From: DATAES01 sp963721305
GTDB lineage: Bacteria; Actinomycetota; Acidimicrobiia; Acidimicrobiales; JACDCH01
NCBI GenBank assembly: GCA_963721305.1
Contig: CAVRIR010000005.1
Span: 806,001-870,000 of the forward strand
Direction of reading: 5' to 3'
Length of the DNA: 64,000 bases
This document shows positions 46,625 to 54,121 of this stretch, piece after piece (the stretch's first letter is position 1; each line of letters opens with the position of its first letter). The notes under the pieces were generated by a model, which saw only the letters and a program-made list of their open reading frames with translations, was not told where the DNA came from and made no database searches. The translations under genes were made by a program, and so were the position numbers.

Positions 46625-48324
46625 TGCCGTCGACCTCGACGCAAGGCACCGCCACCGGCACGGCGCGCACTGTCGCCGACGTCACGCTGCCGAACAGCCT
46701 CGCCGCCGTCTTCGGCGAGCCCGGGGCCGTCGAACACCTCGCGGGGGAGGTGACGACCGCGCTCGAGGAGGTGTCGCGCCAGATCGGGGTCGCGGCGCCC
46801 GTGACCACCGCGATCACCGTGGCACCGGGCGACGTGCCCACGCTCGCGACACGTCTTGCGCTGCGCGTCAACGGCACGCCGTGCCCGTACCCGTTGTCGA
46901 TGCCATCCACCGTAGCGAGGGCTATGGACGGCCGCACGGAGCTCGCCGAATGGCGTGTCGAGGGAGACGGGTGGCCGCGTGACTGGCCCGCCGATCGCCT
47001 CGCCACGCTCGTCGCGCGCATCGCCGCCGAAGCATTGCGCCACCGGCCGTCGGTGTTGCTGACACGCGCCTGGGTCGAGGAGTTGGTGCAGACACTCGAC
47101 GCCATGCCCGACGAGTTCCGCGCCGTCGCTTCGTTCACGCACATCCTCGCGACGGCAGTCGACCTCGGCATGAGCATCGGCGACCCCGCCGAGCTCAGTG
47201 CGCTGCTGGAGCAGGTGGAGGGGATCGGCCTCGCGCAGGCGCGCGAACTCGTGGTCGACGGGCTCGCGAGCCGGACGGTCGGCGTGCGGGTGCCGGACGA
47301 AATAGTCGCCGCGCTCGGCACCGCCGACGCGACAAATCCCGACGACCTCCTCGCGTACCTCGCGACGAGCCTGCTCGAGGAGACCGGGATCGTGTTCCCG
47401 CCGGTCGAAGTGGAAGCCGCGGGAACGACGGACGCGACCACGTTCGCCATCCGCGTCAACGACGTCTGGTCCGGCCCGCAACCGTTGCTCGGCGCGGGCG
47501 AGTGCCTCGTCAACGCACCTCCGGACATGATCGCAGCGATCGTCCCCGAGGCGCGACCGACCACGATGCCCACCGAGATGCCCGGCGCGATCGCACCACT
47601 CGAACGGCGCGCCGCGCTCGACGCCAAGGGCTACACCACCTGGGGCCGTCCCGATTACGTCGTGCTGTGCCTCGCGCTCACGATGCGGGCGCGCGCCGGT
47701 TCGTTCGTGCACCAAGGACGGGTGCTCGCCCAACTCGAAGCGCTCGAATCGACGTGGGCGGTGCGCGCCGCACGTGCGCAACTGCAACTCGGCGACCTGA
47801 CGATGTTGCTCCGGCGGCTCGCAGCGGAAGGCGTGCCGTTGCGGCAGTTCTCGGCGGTGCTCGAACGAATCGTCGACCTGCCCGCGATGCAGTTGGGCAA
47901 CGACCGTTACGTGGTGGTCGACGACCCGGTCGACTTCGCGTCCCCGCTGCCACAGTTCGCGACCGATGACGACCTCGACGTCGAGCGGTTCGTGCGGACG
48001 GGCCTGCGCGACCAGATCGCGCACAAGGTGGGCCGCGGTACGGGGACCGTCGTGGCGTACCTGCTCGATGACGAGCTCGAGCAACTCGCAATCCGGCCGC
48101 AACGAACGGAAGCCGACGCCGACCGCATCGTGGCGGCGGTGATGGCCGAGGTGTCGATGCTGCCATCGAACGCGTCGTGCCCGGCATTGCTGACGACCGC
48201 GGCGGCGTGGGCCGCGGTGCGCGACCTCGTGCGCCCCGTGTTCCCGAACATGGCGGTGGTGTCCCACACCGACCTCCCGCCGACGGTCGCGGTCCAACCG
48301 ATCGCCCGGATCTCGCTCGCGTGA
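46621..48324 (+). CDS. FHIPEP-like (FlhA/SctV cytosolic-domain) protein, apparently two units
   Basis: The product is 567 aa (GTG at 46621 or ATG at 46624). Residues ~210-567 resemble an entire SctV/FlhA cytosolic domain: VGVRVPDEIVAALG, then LLEETGIVFPPVEVEA, then TFAIRVNDVWSGPQPLLGAG, then ECLVNAPP, then GYTTWGRPDYVVLCLALTMR. The helical QLQLGDLTMLLRRLAAEGVP, then LRQFSAVLERIVDL, then FVRTGLRDQIAHKVG follow, and PVFPNMAVVSHTDLPP is last. Residues ~20-205 look like a degenerate first unit. There is no membrane segment. Such domains form nonameric rings in export gates, so a ring or scaffold partner for the TPR protein is a reasonable inference. Confidence 0.8.
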   Translation: MMPSTSTQGTATGTARTVADVTLPNSLAAVFGEPGAVEHLAGEVTTALEEVSRQIGVAAPVTTAITVAPGDVPTLATRLALRVNGTPCPYPLSMPSTVARAMDGRTELAEWRVEGDGWPRDWPADRLATLVARIAAEALRHRPSVLLTRAWVEELVQTLDAMPDEFRAVASFTHILATAVDLGMSIGDPAELSALLEQVEGIGLAQARELVVDGLASRTVGVRVPDEIVAALGTADATNPDDLLAYLATSLLEETGIVFPPVEVEAAGTTDATTFAIRVNDVWSGPQPLLGAGECLVNAPPDMIAAIVPEARPTTMPTEMPGAIAPLERRAALDAKGYTTWGRPDYVVLCLALTMRARAGSFVHQGRVLAQLEALESTWAVRAARAQLQLGDLTMLLRRLAAEGVPLRQFSAVLERIVDLPAMQLGNDRYVVVDDPVDFASPLPQFATDDDLDVERFVRTGLRDQIAHKVGRGTGTVVAYLLDDELEQLAIRPQRTEADADRIVAAVMAEVSMLPSNASCPALLTTAAAWAAVRDLVRPVFPNMAVVSHTDLPPTVAVQPIARISLA

Positions 48325-48335
48325 CGGGAGGGCGG

Positions 48336-48566
48336 ATGACAACGTGGACGCCCGACGGAAGGTGCCCGTGCGGCGGCACGTACGACGACCGCGCGGTCGA
48401 GGTCCGCTTCTCGCCGCCCGACGGCGGCGAGCCCGTGACTCTCCCGGACGTCCCCCAGGGCGCGTGCTCGAGTTGCGGGTCGCGCGTGTACGCCGCCGGT
48501 GTACTGCAACGGCTCGAGCTCGCGTTCAAGGACGTGATGCGTCGCGACAGCATCGCGCCCCCGTAA
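48336..48566 (+). CDS. YgiT/MqsA-type small zinc-finger protein
   Basis: The product is 76 aa. DGRCPCGGTYDDRAVEVRFS and VPQGACSSCGSRVYAAGVLQ give the CxC/CxxC zinc finger and following strand of YgiT-type (MqsA N-terminal) proteins. The ATG at 48336 is preceded by GGGAGGG. A GTG overlapping the previous stop at 48321 is an alternative. In this family the finger often belongs to antitoxins or short accessory proteins. Here it closes the CHAT operon. Confidence 0.75.
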   Translation: MTTWTPDGRCPCGGTYDDRAVEVRFSPPDGGEPVTLPDVPQGACSSCGSRVYAAGVLQRLELAFKDVMRRDSIAPP

Positions 48567-48622
48567 CGGCATCGCCGCACGCGGTGCGCGCCACGTGTAG
48601 GACAACCCGGGCAGGTGAGCCG

Positions 48623-48800
48623 AGTCCAGACGGGTGCGGCACCCGCGTGATCGTTCTCGCCCACAACCTCGACGTCCGCGTCATCGACGAAGCCACCGGC
48701 GAGCTCATCCGCAAACTCACCATCGACCCCGCCAAGGACTACCAACCCCTCAGACGGCCACCCGGACCCAAGCCCCCGACGACCGAGATAAGGGTTCAAG
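48623..48800 (+). pseudogene. IS481-like transposase C-terminal remnant
   Basis: One frame reads GTRVIVLAHNLDVRVIDEAT, then GELIRKLTIDPAKDYQPLRR, the characteristic C-terminus of actinobacterial IS481-family transposases (LxVRVID..TGEL+REL.+DP..DYQP). It is followed at 48809-48824 by a 16-bp perfect palindrome (GATGTCTCGCGACATC). No intact transposase is nearby. It accounts for the gene-free stretch 48567-48826. Confidence 0.65.
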
Positions 48801-48826
48801 GGGTTTCCGATGTCTCGCGACATCAC

Positions 48827-48852
48827 AGCGCTCGGGGGGGAGGACTCGAACC
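48827..48852 (-). repeat. tRNA-Gln 3' end, attL-like repeat partner of 40565-40589
   Basis: These 26 bases include the acceptor 3' strand and part of the T arm of the intact tRNA-Gln. The same sequence, minus one G, occurs 8.26 kb to the left in the same orientation. The intact tRNA lies outside the island and the fragment at its far end, as expected for site-specific integration into the tRNA 3' end. Confidence 0.8.
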
Positions 48853-48902
48853 CCCAATAACAGGGCCAGAACCTGTCGTGTTACCGATTACACCACCCCC
48901 GA
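48831..48902 (-). tRNA. tRNA-Gln (anticodon CTG)
   Basis: The 72 nt form a cloverleaf. The acceptor pairs TCGGGGG with CCCCCGA, and the discriminator is G. The anticodon stem is ACAGG/CCTGT with loop TTCTGGC, giving anticodon CTG. The T loop is TTCGAGT. It is encoded downstream of gltX and the DUF218 gene on the same strand. gltX-tRNA-Gln proximity is common in Actinobacteria. Confidence 0.93.
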
Positions 48903-48943
48903 AGGTGGAGCGATCACATTACCTGACGAGGTACACGCCCCGG

Positions 48944-49603
48944 CTACCGGCCGAGCCAGCGGTCGAGGCGGTCGTACCCGATGAGGCGACCGGCGGCGAC
49001 GGCGACGGTCTCACGGGCTTCGGCCCGGAGCTCGTCGAGGCCCTGGACCGGGCTCGTGGTCGTCGGCGACACGTGTGCCTTGAGGCCGACCTCGTCGGCG
49101 ATGGCGTTGATGCGATACGCGTGGAAGCCGTCGGACACGAGCAGCACGTCATCGATGCCCTGCTTGCGCAGGAAGCGTGCAGCCGCCGCGAGCTCGTCGC
49201 GGGAGTTGGTGCTCGTCGTCTCGAGCTCGATGTCCCCCGCAGGGATGCCCTTTTCCTCGAGGTACTTCGCGGACGCACCGGCCTCGGTGAATCGATCGCC
49301 GGGTTGGCCGCCGCCGGTCACGACGATCACCGGTGCGAGCTTGCGGTTGTAGAGGTCAGCGGCGTGGTCGAGGCGCGCCTGCAGCACGTTCGATGGCCGG
49401 CCGTCGAACTGTGCCGCGCCCATCACGATGATCGCCTGAGCCGGCCGGGCGTCGTCCTGGCGGGCGGCGTGCCACACCTGCATGAAGGTGACCCCGACGT
49501 ACAGCACCACGATCGAGACCGCGACGAGCATGCCCGTGAGCACCTTGTGCCGTTGCACCCATCCTCGCAAGCGCAACGGCGCCCGCGTTGCCGACGCGCT
49601 CAT
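48944..49603 (-). CDS. DUF218 (SanA/YdcF-like) membrane-anchored protein
   Basis: The product is 219 aa. One N-terminal membrane helix (VLTGMLVAVSIVVLYVGVTF) is followed by the DUF218 domain: AIIVMGAAQFDGRPSNVLQA, then APVIVVTGGGQPGDRFTEAG, then ELETTSTNSRDELAAAARFL, then VLLVSDGFHAYR. The family is linked to envelope integrity and vancomycin sensitivity, and its reaction is unknown. It overlaps the gltX stop by four bases and so is in that operon. Confidence 0.9.
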   Translation of the reverse strand: MSASATRAPLRLRGWVQRHKVLTGMLVAVSIVVLYVGVTFMQVWHAARQDDARPAQAIIVMGAAQFDGRPSNVLQARLDHAADLYNRKLAPVIVVTGGGQPGDRFTEAGASAKYLEEKGIPAGDIELETTSTNSRDELAAAARFLRKQGIDDVLLVSDGFHAYRINAIADEVGLKAHVSPTTTSPVQGLDELRAEARETVAVAAGRLIGYDRLDRWLGR

Positions 49604-51003
49604 GCAGCTTCGAGGCGCTCCCGGCAGGCCCGGAGGCGGCGCAACGACTCATCCCGGCCGAGGTACTGGAGGATGTCGAACAGCGGCAGGCCTTTGAGGC
49701 GGCCGGTGATCGCGACGCGGATCGGATCCTGCAAGCGCGACCTGGAGACCTCGAGCCGGTCAGCGAGGGCGAGGTATCGAGTGTGCAGCTCGTCGCGGCT
49801 CCATGGCACCGGCACGGTCTCGTAGTCGGCGATGATCTCGTCGAGCGCCTGCGTTGCGTACGGGAGTCTGGCGGCCTTGTCCCAGGACCGGGGATCGTCG
49901 GCGGGGCCGTCCGCCCAGTCGAGGTTCTCCGGCAGCTCGCTCAACACCTTCACGCGCTCCTGTGCTTGCGGCGCGAGGGCACGCAGCAGCGGTTTCTGCG
50001 TCTCGTTCTCCACGAACTCGAGGCCACGGTCGACGAAGTCGTCGACGTCGAGCCGGCGGATCCATTCGCCGTTGACGTGCTCGAGCTTCTTCAGGTCGAA
50101 GAACGCCGGGGACGGATTGACGTCCTCCAGCCGGAAGAGGTGCACGATCTCGTCGACCGGGCGCACCTCGATGCCGTCCGGCGGTCCCCAACCGAGCAGC
50201 GACAGGTAGTTGCGCATCGCTTCGGGCAGGAAGCCGCGCTCCTTGTACGACGCGACGGACACCATGTCCTCGTCGCGCCGCTTCGACAGCTTCTTGCGCT
50301 GGTGGTCGACCAGCAGGGGCAAGTGGGCGAAGGCGGGTGGCTCGCCGAATCCGAGCGCGCCCCGGAGCAAGAGGTACTTGGGTGTGCCGTTGACGTGGTC
50401 TTCGCCCCGGATGACGTGCGTGATCTGCGTGGCTTCGTCGTCGACGACGTTGGCCAGGAAGAACGTGGGGTTGCCGTTCGAGCGCACCACGACGAAGTCC
50501 TCGATGTCCGCGTTCTCGAACGACACCTTGCCGCGGATCATGTCGTCCCAGTCGGTCACGCCCTCGTCGGGAACCCGGAAACGCAGCGCCCGCCCGGACC
50601 CGGGAGCGAGCCCGCGGTCGCGGCAGTAGCCGTCGTAGCCCGGCTTGCCGCCCTGTCCCTGCTCGCGGGCCGCCTTGTTCCGGGCCTGCACTGCCTCGGG
50701 CAGGCAATCGCACCAGTAGGCGACCCCGGCCGCGATGAGGCGGTCAGCGGCCGCGGCATATTCAGGGAAACGATCGGATTGATGAAGCGGTTCGCCGCTC
50801 CAGCCGAGGCCGAGCCAGCGCAACATGTCGAGGATGTTGTCGGTGAGCTCGGGGCGGTTGCGCTCGGCGTCGGTGTCCTCGATGCGCAGCAGGAACGTGC
50901 CGTCGCCGGCCTGCGCGAACAGCCAGTTGCACAACGCCGAATGCGCAGACCCGACGTGGAGGTAACCGGTCGGCGACGGCGCGAACCGGCACCGGGAACT
51001 CAC
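49600..51003 (-). CDS. gltX: Glutamyl-tRNA synthetase
   Basis: The 467-aa class I synthetase starts MSSRCRFAPSPTGYLHVGSA with the HIGH-like motif (LHVG). The zinc-site region (YWCDCLPEAVQARNKAAREQ) is followed by RGEDHVNGTPKYLLLRGALG and the KMSKS-like KLSKRRDEDMV. It charges tRNA-Glu, and in Actinobacteria usually also tRNA-Gln before GatCAB amidation. No GlnRS is seen. The GTG start overlaps the stop of the preceding gene. Confidence 0.96.
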   Translation of the reverse strand: MSSRCRFAPSPTGYLHVGSAHSALCNWLFAQAGDGTFLLRIEDTDAERNRPELTDNILDMLRWLGLGWSGEPLHQSDRFPEYAAAADRLIAAGVAYWCDCLPEAVQARNKAAREQGQGGKPGYDGYCRDRGLAPGSGRALRFRVPDEGVTDWDDMIRGKVSFENADIEDFVVVRSNGNPTFFLANVVDDEATQITHVIRGEDHVNGTPKYLLLRGALGFGEPPAFAHLPLLVDHQRKKLSKRRDEDMVSVASYKERGFLPEAMRNYLSLLGWGPPDGIEVRPVDEIVHLFRLEDVNPSPAFFDLKKLEHVNGEWIRRLDVDDFVDRGLEFVENETQKPLLRALAPQAQERVKVLSELPENLDWADGPADDPRSWDKAARLPYATQALDEIIADYETVPVPWSRDELHTRYLALADRLEVSRSRLQDPIRVAITGRLKGLPLFDILQYLGRDESLRRLRACRERLEAA

Positions 51004-51542
51004 AGCTGGTCGGCCGGCGCGGGGAGGTCGAGCAACGACTTCCAGCCGACGACGTACTGTGTGCGGGCCTCGTCGATCGTCAGCCGCAACGTCGACAGCG
51101 GGACGGTCGCGACGATGCGCCCGCGCTCGGCGTGATGGCCGGGCAACGCGACCTCGGCGAACAGCTTCTTGCGAGTCTCCACGACCTCGGGCAGTGCCTT
51201 GTCGTCGAGGTAGCCCCAGATGGTGAACGCGAGGGTCAGGTCGTGGATGACCGGGGCCCGGCCCATCATCGATGCTCGCTTCAACGCGATCGGCACCGTT
51301 CCGTGGATGACATCGTCGACCGACTCGTCGGGCTGCAAGTGCAGCCGTTGCTGCAGCCGCCGAGCGAGGACGAGCGCATAGCCCTGGTCGGGTCCGGGAT
51401 TGCCGAAGTGCGCGCCGTGGGGCTGGCCGGTCTTGAGGTCACCCGGGCGCTCGGCCTTCCAGGAGCCGGGCCGCCGAGGCGGCGACTCGTAGGCGCGCAC
51501 GTCGTCCATCGGCTTGACGGGCACGTATTCGGGAGCGGCCAT
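51000..51542 (-). CDS. Conserved hypothetical protein upstream of gltX
   Basis: The product is 180 aa. GAHFGNPGPDQGYALVLARR, then IHGTVPIALKRASMMGRAPV, then HDLTLAFTIWGYLD are the most distinctive segments. It is soluble with no signal peptide and seems conserved in Acidimicrobiia-type genomes. It is coupled to gltX by an ATG/GTG overlap and lies 20 bp downstream of cimA. Function is unknown. Confidence 0.75.
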   Translation of the reverse strand: MAAPEYVPVKPMDDVRAYESPPRRPGSWKAERPGDLKTGQPHGAHFGNPGPDQGYALVLARRLQQRLHLQPDESVDDVIHGTVPIALKRASMMGRAPVIHDLTLAFTIWGYLDDKALPEVVETRKKLFAEVALPGHHAERGRIVATVPLSTLRLTIDEARTQYVVGWKSLLDLPAPADQL

Positions 51543-51562
51543 GCGCCGAGATTACCGGCCGG

Positions 51563-53191
51563 CTACGACTGCGAGGCCTTCAGCAATCCGTAGGCGATCG
51601 AGTCGACCAGGGCCTGCCAGCTCGCCTCGATGATGTTCTCGCTCACACCGATCGTCGACCAGGCGTGCTCGCCGTCCGTCGAGTCGAGCAGTACCCGGGT
51701 GACCGCGCCGGTGCCCTTCTGGGTGTCGAGCACACGGACCTTGTAGTCGGTGAGGTGCACGTGCCGGAGCTCGGGGAACCGATCACCGATCGCCTCGCGC
51801 AACGCGGTGTCGAGTGCATTGACGGGACCGTTGCCCTCGCCGGCCGCGATGATCCGTTCGTCGCCGACCCACAACTTGATCGTGGCCTCGGTCGTGAACT
51901 CCCCGGAGGCTCGGTGCTCGACGAGCACACGGAACGACTCGAGCCGGAAGAACGGCTGCTCCCATCCGCCCGCCGCCCGCATGAGCAGCTCGAGCGATCC
52001 GTCCGCGGCCTCGAAGTGGTAGCCGTGGTGCTCGAGCTCCTTCAGCTGGCCGACGACCTCGGTGAGCGCCTTGCCGTCGAGCTCGAGGCCGAGCTCCTTC
52101 GCCTTCATCTCCAGTGTCGACTTCCCGGCGAGCTCGGACACGACGAATCGGGTGCCGTTGCCGACGAGATTCGGGTCGACGTGCTCGTACGCGTCGGGAC
52201 GGCGAACGATGGCGGACACGTGCAGGCCGGCCTTGTGCGCGAACGCCGACGATCCGACGTACGGCTGCTGCGGATGCGGCGTGATGTTGACCAGTTCGGC
52301 GATGTGATGCGCAACGGCAGTGAGGCGCTCGAGATGACCGTCGGGCAACGTGCGGATGCCCATCTTCAACGTGAGGTTCGGGATGATCGTGGTCAGGTTG
52401 CAGTTGCCCGTTCGTTCGCCGTAGCCGTTGATCGTGCCCTGCACCTGGGTCGCGCCACCGAGCACGCCGGCCAGCGCGTTGGCGACACCGCAACCGGTGT
52501 CGTCGTGAAGGTGCACGCCAACCGATACGTCGCCGCCGAAGTAGGCGACGACTTCGCGGACGATCTGCTCGACCTCGTTCGGCAACGAACCACCGTTGGT
52601 GTCGCACAGCACGAGGCAGTCGCAACCCTTCGCGGCGGCTGCTTCGAGCACGCGCAGCGAGAACTCCGGGTTGTGCTTGTAGCCGTCGAAGAAGTGCTCA
52701 GCGTCGTACATGGCGGTGAGCCCGTGGCCTTTGAGGAACTCGATCGAGTCGGCGACCATCGCGACGCCCTCGTCGAGGGTCGTGCGCAGCGCTTCGGTGA
52801 CGTGGTAGTCCCACGCCTTCCCAACGATGCACACCGTCGACGTGTTCGCCTTGACGAGATGCTGCAACGTCTCGTCGACGTCGACCTTGCCGTGCACGCG
52901 CCGGGTGGATCCGAACGCGACGAGCGTCGACGTCTTCAGGTCGAGCTCGGTGACGGCGCGCTGGAAGAACTCGTCGTCCTTCGGATTGGCGCCCGGCCAA
53001 CCACCTTCGATGTAGTGCACGCCGAGATGTTCGAGCTGCTCGGCGATGCGCAGCTTGTCGTCGACTGTGAGCGAGATGCCCTCGAGCTGTGAACCGTCGC
53101 GCAAAGTCGTGTCGTAGATCTCGACCGTCTCTGGGAGCTGACCTCGAGTCTGCGGGAAAGGCTTCTCTGGTACTCCGCTACTCCGTGACAT
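51563..53191 (-). CDS. cimA: Citramalate synthase
   Basis: The product is 542 aa from the ATG at 53191. The DRE-TIM barrel motif is EIYDTTLRDGSQLEGISLTV. YIEGGWPGANPKDDEFFQRA and the metal-site HLHDDTGCGVANALAGV follow, with GTINGYGERTGNCNL. A C-terminal LeuA-type allosteric domain begins near residue 400. The sequence fits the TIGR00977 group, which condenses pyruvate and acetyl-CoA to citramalate for isoleucine synthesis. A leuA-like role cannot be fully excluded, but a true leuA is present at 61549-63264. The start overlaps ilvE by 14 bases. Confidence 0.88.
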   Translation of the reverse strand: MSRSSGVPEKPFPQTRGQLPETVEIYDTTLRDGSQLEGISLTVDDKLRIAEQLEHLGVHYIEGGWPGANPKDDEFFQRAVTELDLKTSTLVAFGSTRRVHGKVDVDETLQHLVKANTSTVCIVGKAWDYHVTEALRTTLDEGVAMVADSIEFLKGHGLTAMYDAEHFFDGYKHNPEFSLRVLEAAAAKGCDCLVLCDTNGGSLPNEVEQIVREVVAYFGGDVSVGVHLHDDTGCGVANALAGVLGGATQVQGTINGYGERTGNCNLTTIIPNLTLKMGIRTLPDGHLERLTAVAHHIAELVNITPHPQQPYVGSSAFAHKAGLHVSAIVRRPDAYEHVDPNLVGNGTRFVVSELAGKSTLEMKAKELGLELDGKALTEVVGQLKELEHHGYHFEAADGSLELLMRAAGGWEQPFFRLESFRVLVEHRASGEFTTEATIKLWVGDERIIAAGEGNGPVNALDTALREAIGDRFPELRHVHLTDYKVRVLDTQKGTGAVTRVLLDSTDGEHAWSTIGVSENIIEASWQALVDSIAYGLLKASQS

Positions 53192-54098
53192 GTTCGACCC
53201 AGTCCTTGTACTTGTCGACTTCACCGCGCACGGCCCGCCCGTACTCCTCAGCGATGGCCGAGCTCATCGGGCCAGGACACGGAATCGGACGGTCGTCCAC
53301 CGAGTTCACCGCGCTCACTTCCGCGGCGGTGCCGCACACGAACATCTCCTCGGCGATGTACAGATCACTGCGCGTCAGCTCGCCGATGCGGACGTCGTAC
53401 CCGAGATCGCGGGCGATCGTCATCACCGAGCTCTGGGTGATGCCTTCGAGCGCGCCCGACGTGAGCGGCGGCGTGATGAGCGTGCCGTGCCGCGCCACGA
53501 AGACGTTCTCGCCGGTGCACTCGGACACGAGCCCTTGCGGGTTGAGCATGATCGCCTCGTCGTACCCGGCCTTCAGCGCCTCGACCTTGGCGAGCGACGA
53601 GTTCACGTAGTTACCGGTCGTCTTCGAGGCCGGCGGCATCGTGTTGTGGTCGTGACGCGTCCACGAACTGATCTTCATGCGGACGCCCTTCGTGAGCGCG
53701 TCGGCGCCGAGGTACGCCCCCCACGGCCAGCACGCGATCGCGACGTCGACCGAGCACGGCAACGTGTTGAGACCCATCTCGCCGTAGCCGAAGTACGCGA
53801 TCGGGCGGATGTAGCAACCCGGCAGTCCGGTCTCGCGCACGGTCAGCTTGGTCGCCTCGATCAGCTCGTCGACCGAGTACGGCAGGTCCATGAGCATGAT
53901 CTGCGCGGAGTTGTGCAGCCGCTGGATGTGGTCGGTCAACCGGAACACCGCAGGGCCGCGCTTGGTCTCGTACGCGCGGATGCCCTCGAACACTCCCATC
54001 CCGTAGTGCAGGGAGTGCGTGAGGACGTGGATCTTGGCGTCGTCCCACGGGACGAGCTCGCCGTTCATCCAGATCTTCTCGGTCGGCGTGATGGGCAT
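53178..54098 (-). CDS. ilvE: Branched-chain amino-acid aminotransferase
   Basis: The product is 306 aa. KIWMNGELVPWDDAKIHVLT and HSLHYGMGVFEGIRAYETKR start the class IV PLP fold. The catalytic Lys lies in TTGNYVNSSLAKVEALKAGY. EAIMLNPQGLVSECTGENVF and FVCGTAAEVSAVNSVDDRPI are family signatures. The ATG at 54098 has a GAGGAGA site. It performs the last step of Leu, Ile and Val synthesis and lies between leuB and cimA in one operon. Confidence 0.94.
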   Translation of the reverse strand: MPITPTEKIWMNGELVPWDDAKIHVLTHSLHYGMGVFEGIRAYETKRGPAVFRLTDHIQRLHNSAQIMLMDLPYSVDELIEATKLTVRETGLPGCYIRPIAYFGYGEMGLNTLPCSVDVAIACWPWGAYLGADALTKGVRMKISSWTRHDHNTMPPASKTTGNYVNSSLAKVEALKAGYDEAIMLNPQGLVSECTGENVFVARHGTLITPPLTSGALEGITQSSVMTIARDLGYDVRIGELTRSDLYIAEEMFVCGTAAEVSAVNSVDDRPIPCPGPMSSAIAEEYGRAVRGEVDKYKDWVEHVTE

Positions 54099-54121
54099 GA
54101 TCCGATTCTCCTCGTGCGTGC

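Noticed and set aside
46027..48342. 771-codon open frame on the minus strand
   Set aside because: It is antisense to the FHIPEP genes, with low-complexity Arg/His/Gly translation and no motif. Long antisense frames are expected in GC-rich DNA with strong third-position bias.
40910..48566. CRISPR-linked (type III-E, Csx29-like) TPR-CHAT
   Set aside because: No repeat-spacer array or cas gene is in the window, and TPR and CHAT are on separate proteins here.
48809..48824. 16-bp palindrome as an operator or terminator
   Set aside because: It adjoins a transposase C-terminal scrap, so an IS end is more likely than a regulatory site.
49588..51135. 515-codon plus-strand frame opposite gltX
   Set aside because: It is antisense to a complete glutamyl-tRNA synthetase and composition is typical of a shadow frame.
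51665..53092. 475-codon plus-strand frame opposite cimA
   Set aside because: No motif is visible; it is antisense to a well-conserved synthase.
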